Assembly (NCBI GenBank): GCA_965657545.1
Contig: CBFHOG010000009.1
Span: forward strand, 1-64,000
Length of the DNA: 64,000 nt
Reading direction: 5' to 3'
From: UBA7446 sp965657545
Lineage (GTDB): Bacteria; Bacteroidota; Bacteroidia; Flavobacteriales; Flavobacteriaceae
Part shown: one piece after another, positions 61,334 through 64,000 of the stretch
How positions within the stretch are numbered: the stretch's first letter is position 1
How the letters are laid out: each line of letters opens with the position of its first letter
The notes under the pieces: generated by a model
What the model saw: only the letters and a program-made list of their open reading frames with translations
Databases searched by the model: none
What the model was told of the DNA's origin: nothing
Made by a program: the position numbers and the translations under genes

Positions 61334-62550
61334 GCACCCTGCGCCTAACGCATCCATCAAAACAACTTTCAGGAAACTGTACCATTACAGGATCAAAAAG
61401 TGAGTCAAATCGCTTGCTTATCCTTCAAGCATTATTTCCAGAATTGGAGCTTCAAAACCTATCAAATTCAGATGACACGCAAGCCATGACGTGCGGCTTA
61501 TCATCTGCAGAAGAAACAATTGATATTGGCCATGCAGGAACGACTATGCGTTTTTTAACCTCCTATTTTGCGACTTCCCCAGGTGCCGAAAAGATTTTAA
61601 CAGGCTCAAAGCGCATGCAAGAGCGTCCTATCAAAATTTTAGTTGACGCATTGCGCGCCATTGGCGCTGATATTGAATATGTCAAAAATGAAGGCTATCC
61701 GCCTTTACGCATTTCAGGCAAAAAAATCACAATTGATAGCGTAGAATTGGCTGCCAATGTGAGTAGCCAATATATTACCTCTTTGATGCTAATCGCACCC
61801 AGCTTACCAAAAGGATTAACCATTCATTTGGTGGGTGAGATTACATCTATTCCATACATCAACATGACCTGCTCGTTGTTGCAGAAAGTGGGTGTTCAGG
61901 CAATATTTGAAGGACAAACCATTCAAGTTTTTAAGCAAGATAAAATTGCGCCCAAGACAGTTGAAGTGGAGTCCGATTGGAGTTCAGCATCTTATCATTT
62001 TAGCATGGCTGCTTTGGCAGATAACGCTCAAATTTCCATAAAAAATTACGTCTCCGATAGCCTGCAGGGCGATAGTGTATTGGTAGAAATCTATGAGCAA
62101 ATGGGCGTATCCTCAAGTTTTGATGGCAATACCTTGCACCTAAAAAACAACGGCGAGGTACAATCTCATATTACACTTGACTTGGTTAAAGCACCTGATA
62201 TTGCGCAAACCATAGCTGTAACTTGTTTTGGATTGGGTATTTCTTGTGATTTAACAGGACTGCATACGCTGAAAATTAAGGAAACAGACCGTTTGGTGGC
62301 ACTTGATACAGAGCTTAGTAAGCTCGGCGCAGACATTCGTGTAACCAATGATTCATTGCATTTGGCAGCACACAAAAAATCAATTAACGAAGATGTTGCG
62401 ATTGACACTTATCACGACCACCGTATGGCCATGGCATTTGCACCTTTGGGAATCAAGGTGCCAATTTATATAAATGACGCTGATGTGGTGAGTAAATCCT
62501 ACCCCACTTTTTGGGATGATCTTCGTAGTTTGGGGTTTTCTATTATTTAA
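61330..62550 (+). CDS. aroA: 3-phosphoshikimate 1-carboxyvinyltransferase (EPSP synthase)
   Basis: 406 aa. Binding motifs: GSKSESNRLLILQA (Lys/Ser/Arg at the substrate site), IGHAGTTMRFLTSY, ERPIKILVDAL, LKIKETDRLVAL and YHDHRMAMAFAPLG. It adds enolpyruvate to shikimate-3-phosphate, the step before chorismate synthase. It closes the rsgA-dtd-mazG run but serves the same pathway as the pheA operon 2 kb upstream. Confidence 0.97.
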   Translation: MSTLRLTHPSKQLSGNCTITGSKSESNRLLILQALFPELELQNLSNSDDTQAMTCGLSSAEETIDIGHAGTTMRFLTSYFATSPGAEKILTGSKRMQERPIKILVDALRAIGADIEYVKNEGYPPLRISGKKITIDSVELAANVSSQYITSLMLIAPSLPKGLTIHLVGEITSIPYINMTCSLLQKVGVQAIFEGQTIQVFKQDKIAPKTVEVESDWSSASYHFSMAALADNAQISIKNYVSDSLQGDSVLVEIYEQMGVSSSFDGNTLHLKNNGEVQSHITLDLVKAPDIAQTIAVTCFGLGISCDLTGLHTLKIKETDRLVALDTELSKLGADIRVTNDSLHLAAHKKSINEDVAIDTYHDHRMAMAFAPLGIKVPIYINDADVVSKSYPTFWDDLRSLGFSII

Positions 62551-62572
62551 ATTAAATAAAAAGGCAAAATCC

Positions 62573-62604
62573 TTGACAACCCCCCTATTCAGATAGTATA
62601 TTTG
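62573..62604 (+). promoter_or_regulatory. Promoter of queA (TTG-N21-TATATTTG)
   Basis: TTG at 62573-62575 and TATATTTG at 62597-62604, 21 bp apart; the ATG of queA is 18 bp downstream. Confidence 0.75.
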
Positions 62605-62622
62605 CGCCTTTCTTAATAATAT

Positions 62623-63672
62623 ATGAAACTCTCACACTTTAATTTTGACCTCCCCGAAGATCTATTAGCCGAAAACCCAGCTGAGCACCGCGACGAGTCC
62701 AAGCTTATGGTGTTGCACCGCGAAACACAAACCATTGAGCACAAGCAATTCAAAGACATCACTGATTATTTTGATGAAGGTGATGTGATGGTGCTTAACA
62801 ACACCAAGGTTTTTCCTGCACGATTGATGGGAAACAAAGAAAAAACAGGAGCTAAAATTGAAGTTTTTTTACTTAGAGAACTAAACAAAGAACAACGCCT
62901 TTGGGATGTGTTGGTTGACCCAGCACGTAAAATCCGAATTGGAAATAAACTCTACTTTGGCAACGACGAAACGCTTGTTGCGGAGGTTATTGACAACACC
63001 ACTTCTAGAGGGCGAACACTGCGTTTTTTGTTTGATGGTAGTTATGACGAGTTCCGTACAAAGTTGAAGAAACTTGGGCAAACACCACTTCCCAAATATA
63101 TTAAAAGACCAGAAGAAAGTTTTGATCGCGAACGTTATCAAACCATTTATGCCAAACACGAAGGTGCAGTAGCGGCACCTACAGCTGGCCTTCACTTTTC
63201 AAAGCACGTATTAAAGCGCCTTGAAATCAAAGGGGTTGATTTGGCAGAAATAACCCTCCACGTTGGTTTGGGAACCTTTAATCCTGTTGAAGTGGAGGAT
63301 TTATCTAAACACAAAATGGATTCCGAGGAGTTGATAATTGACGATAATGCTGCGGCACTTGTAAATCGTGCTAAAGCAGCAGGTAGTCGTGTGTGTGCTA
63401 TTGGGACTACTTCCATGCGCGCTGTTGAAACCTCCGTTTCGTCCAGTAATATGCTAAATCCATATCAAGGATGGACCCATAAATTTATTTTCCCTCCCTA
63501 TGATTTTAAAATTGGAGATGCATTAGTAACCAATTTTCACTTACCAAAATCTACGTTACTTATGATGGTTTCTGCCTTTGCGGGTCATGATTTTATCAAA
63601 AAAGCCTATGCCGAGGCGATAAGTCACAAGTATCGCTTTTACTCTTATGGAGATGCGATGCTTATTTTATAG
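62623..63672 (+). CDS. queA: S-adenosylmethionine:tRNA ribosyltransferase-isomerase
   Basis: 349 aa. It transfers the ribosyl part of SAM to preQ1 in tRNA, making epoxyqueuosine. Family marks: HFNFDLPEDLLAENPAEHRD, VLNNTKVFPARLMGNK, PLPKYIKRPEE, GAVAAPTAGLHF, TLHVGLGTFNPV and TNFHLPKSTLLMMVSAF. Normal length; rlmN begins 6 bp later. Confidence 0.98.
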   Translation: MKLSHFNFDLPEDLLAENPAEHRDESKLMVLHRETQTIEHKQFKDITDYFDEGDVMVLNNTKVFPARLMGNKEKTGAKIEVFLLRELNKEQRLWDVLVDPARKIRIGNKLYFGNDETLVAEVIDNTTSRGRTLRFLFDGSYDEFRTKLKKLGQTPLPKYIKRPEESFDRERYQTIYAKHEGAVAAPTAGLHFSKHVLKRLEIKGVDLAEITLHVGLGTFNPVEVEDLSKHKMDSEELIIDDNAAALVNRAKAAGSRVCAIGTTSMRAVETSVSSSNMLNPYQGWTHKFIFPPYDFKIGDALVTNFHLPKSTLLMMVSAFAGHDFIKKAYAEAISHKYRFYSYGDAMLIL

Positions 63673-63678
63673 CCATTT

Positions 63679-64000
63679 ATGAGCGACGTTCGGAAAGATA
63701 TTCGCCGGCGTAGCAAAGAAGAACTTCGTTCCTTTTTTGTAGAACATGGTGCACCTGCATTTCATGGTAATCAGGTATATGAGTGGTTGTGGCAAAAAGC
63801 GATTACGGATTTTTCACATATGACCAATCTTTCCAAGGCGCATCGTGCATTGCTTTCAAAGTACTTTAGTATCAATCACACCGATATTGCACAAGTACAG
63901 AAAAGTGATGACGGCACCATGAAAAATGCCGTTCGGCTACATGATGGTAAAGTGGTAGAGTCTGTTTTAATCCCTACGGAAACGCGCTCAACAGCCTGTG
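63679..64000 (+). CDS. rlmN: 23S rRNA (adenine-C2)-methyltransferase RlmN, 3' end outside window
   Basis: The first 107 codons are present from ATG at 63679, cut by the window edge. RKDIRRRSKEELRSFFVEHG, GNQVYEWLWQKAITDFSHMT and KNAVRLHDGKVVESVLIPTE fit the N-terminal RlmN accessory domain and linker; the radical-SAM Cys cluster would follow, and the last codons (TRSTACV) already hold the distal TACVS motif start. It modifies A2503 of 23S rRNA and A37 of some tRNAs. Confidence 0.93.
   Translation, partial: MSDVRKDIRRRSKEELRSFFVEHGAPAFHGNQVYEWLWQKAITDFSHMTNLSKAHRALLSKYFSINHTDIAQVQKSDDGTMKNAVRLHDGKVVESVLIPTETRSTAC

Overview
The window reads as chromosomal DNA of a flavobacterium (Bacteroidota, Flavobacteriaceae-like). 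Evidence: a PorP/SprF protein next to a gliding-type (type IX secretion) C-terminal sorting domain, a GLPGLI protein, a 2TM domain, a split MetH, and several matches to the Bacteroidota promoter form TTG-N19-TAnnTTTG with few Shine-Dalgarno sites. Most of the window is housekeeping DNA at low GC.

Layout. 1-9202: end of a secreted TSP3-repeat protein, porP/sprF, tRNA-Phe, then a plus-strand run coaX - outer-membrane protein - TPR protein - lptC - small membrane protein - CNNM/CBS protein - ppiD (envelope biogenesis). 9203-13136: an accessory locus with a structured 430-bp intergenic region, a 1122-aa Cas9-like protein, and short degenerate direct repeats on both sides. 13137-18300: DUF456, a TonB-C-like lipoprotein, ruvC, hemW, M20 peptidase, then tRNA-Leu followed by a toxin-antitoxin pair and a truncated tRNA-Leu copy. 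18300-23567: an outer-membrane protein, waaA, two unknown genes, a decayed-looking gap and a DegT aminotransferase. 23564-29954 (minus): etfB-etfA-bifunctional nuclease-nucleoside transporter-thyA-2TM/DHFR fusion-fabD. 30072-38644: pdhB, membrane pyrophosphatase, deoxynucleoside kinase, GLPGLI protein, TonB-dependent-type outer-membrane protein, DUF6588. 38645-48518: a methionine/SAM operon (metK-metY-metX-osmC-metZ-metH N-part-metH C-part-metF) behind a pseudoknotted leader. 48528-55299 (minus): accessory genes (ParDE, DUF6428, Fic, small membrane proteins, two DNA methyltransferases). 55489-59573: an aromatic amino acid operon (pheA-aminotransferase-tyrA-DAHP synthase/chorismate mutase) behind a Phe/Tyr-rich leader peptide and attenuator. 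59608-64000: rsgA-dtd-mazG-aroA, queA, start of rlmN.

The most unusual item is the Cas9-like gene at 9633-13001. It keeps the Cas9 architecture (RuvC-I segment, Arg-rich bridge helix, REC, RuvC-II, HNH, RuvC-III and C-terminal region), but by hand alignment every nuclease residue is replaced: RuvC-I Asp to His8, RuvC-II Glu to Val558, HNH Glu-His to Val636-Tyr637, RuvC-III His/Asp to Thr777/Ile780. The frame is intact over 3.4 kb and no cas1, cas2 or ordinary array is present. Directly upstream lies a run of stable hairpins resembling a tracrRNA or natural single guide, and related 13-22-nt repeats lie upstream and downstream. I infer a domesticated, RNA-guided DNA-binding protein, perhaps a transcription regulator, analogous to but separate from the TnpB-derived and Cas12f-derived examples. 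This is inference from sequence only.

Other regulatory structures read directly from the sequence are the metK leader pseudoknot (SAM-II-like topology), the pheA leader-peptide attenuator with mutually exclusive hairpins, and repeat clusters upstream of the Fic gene.
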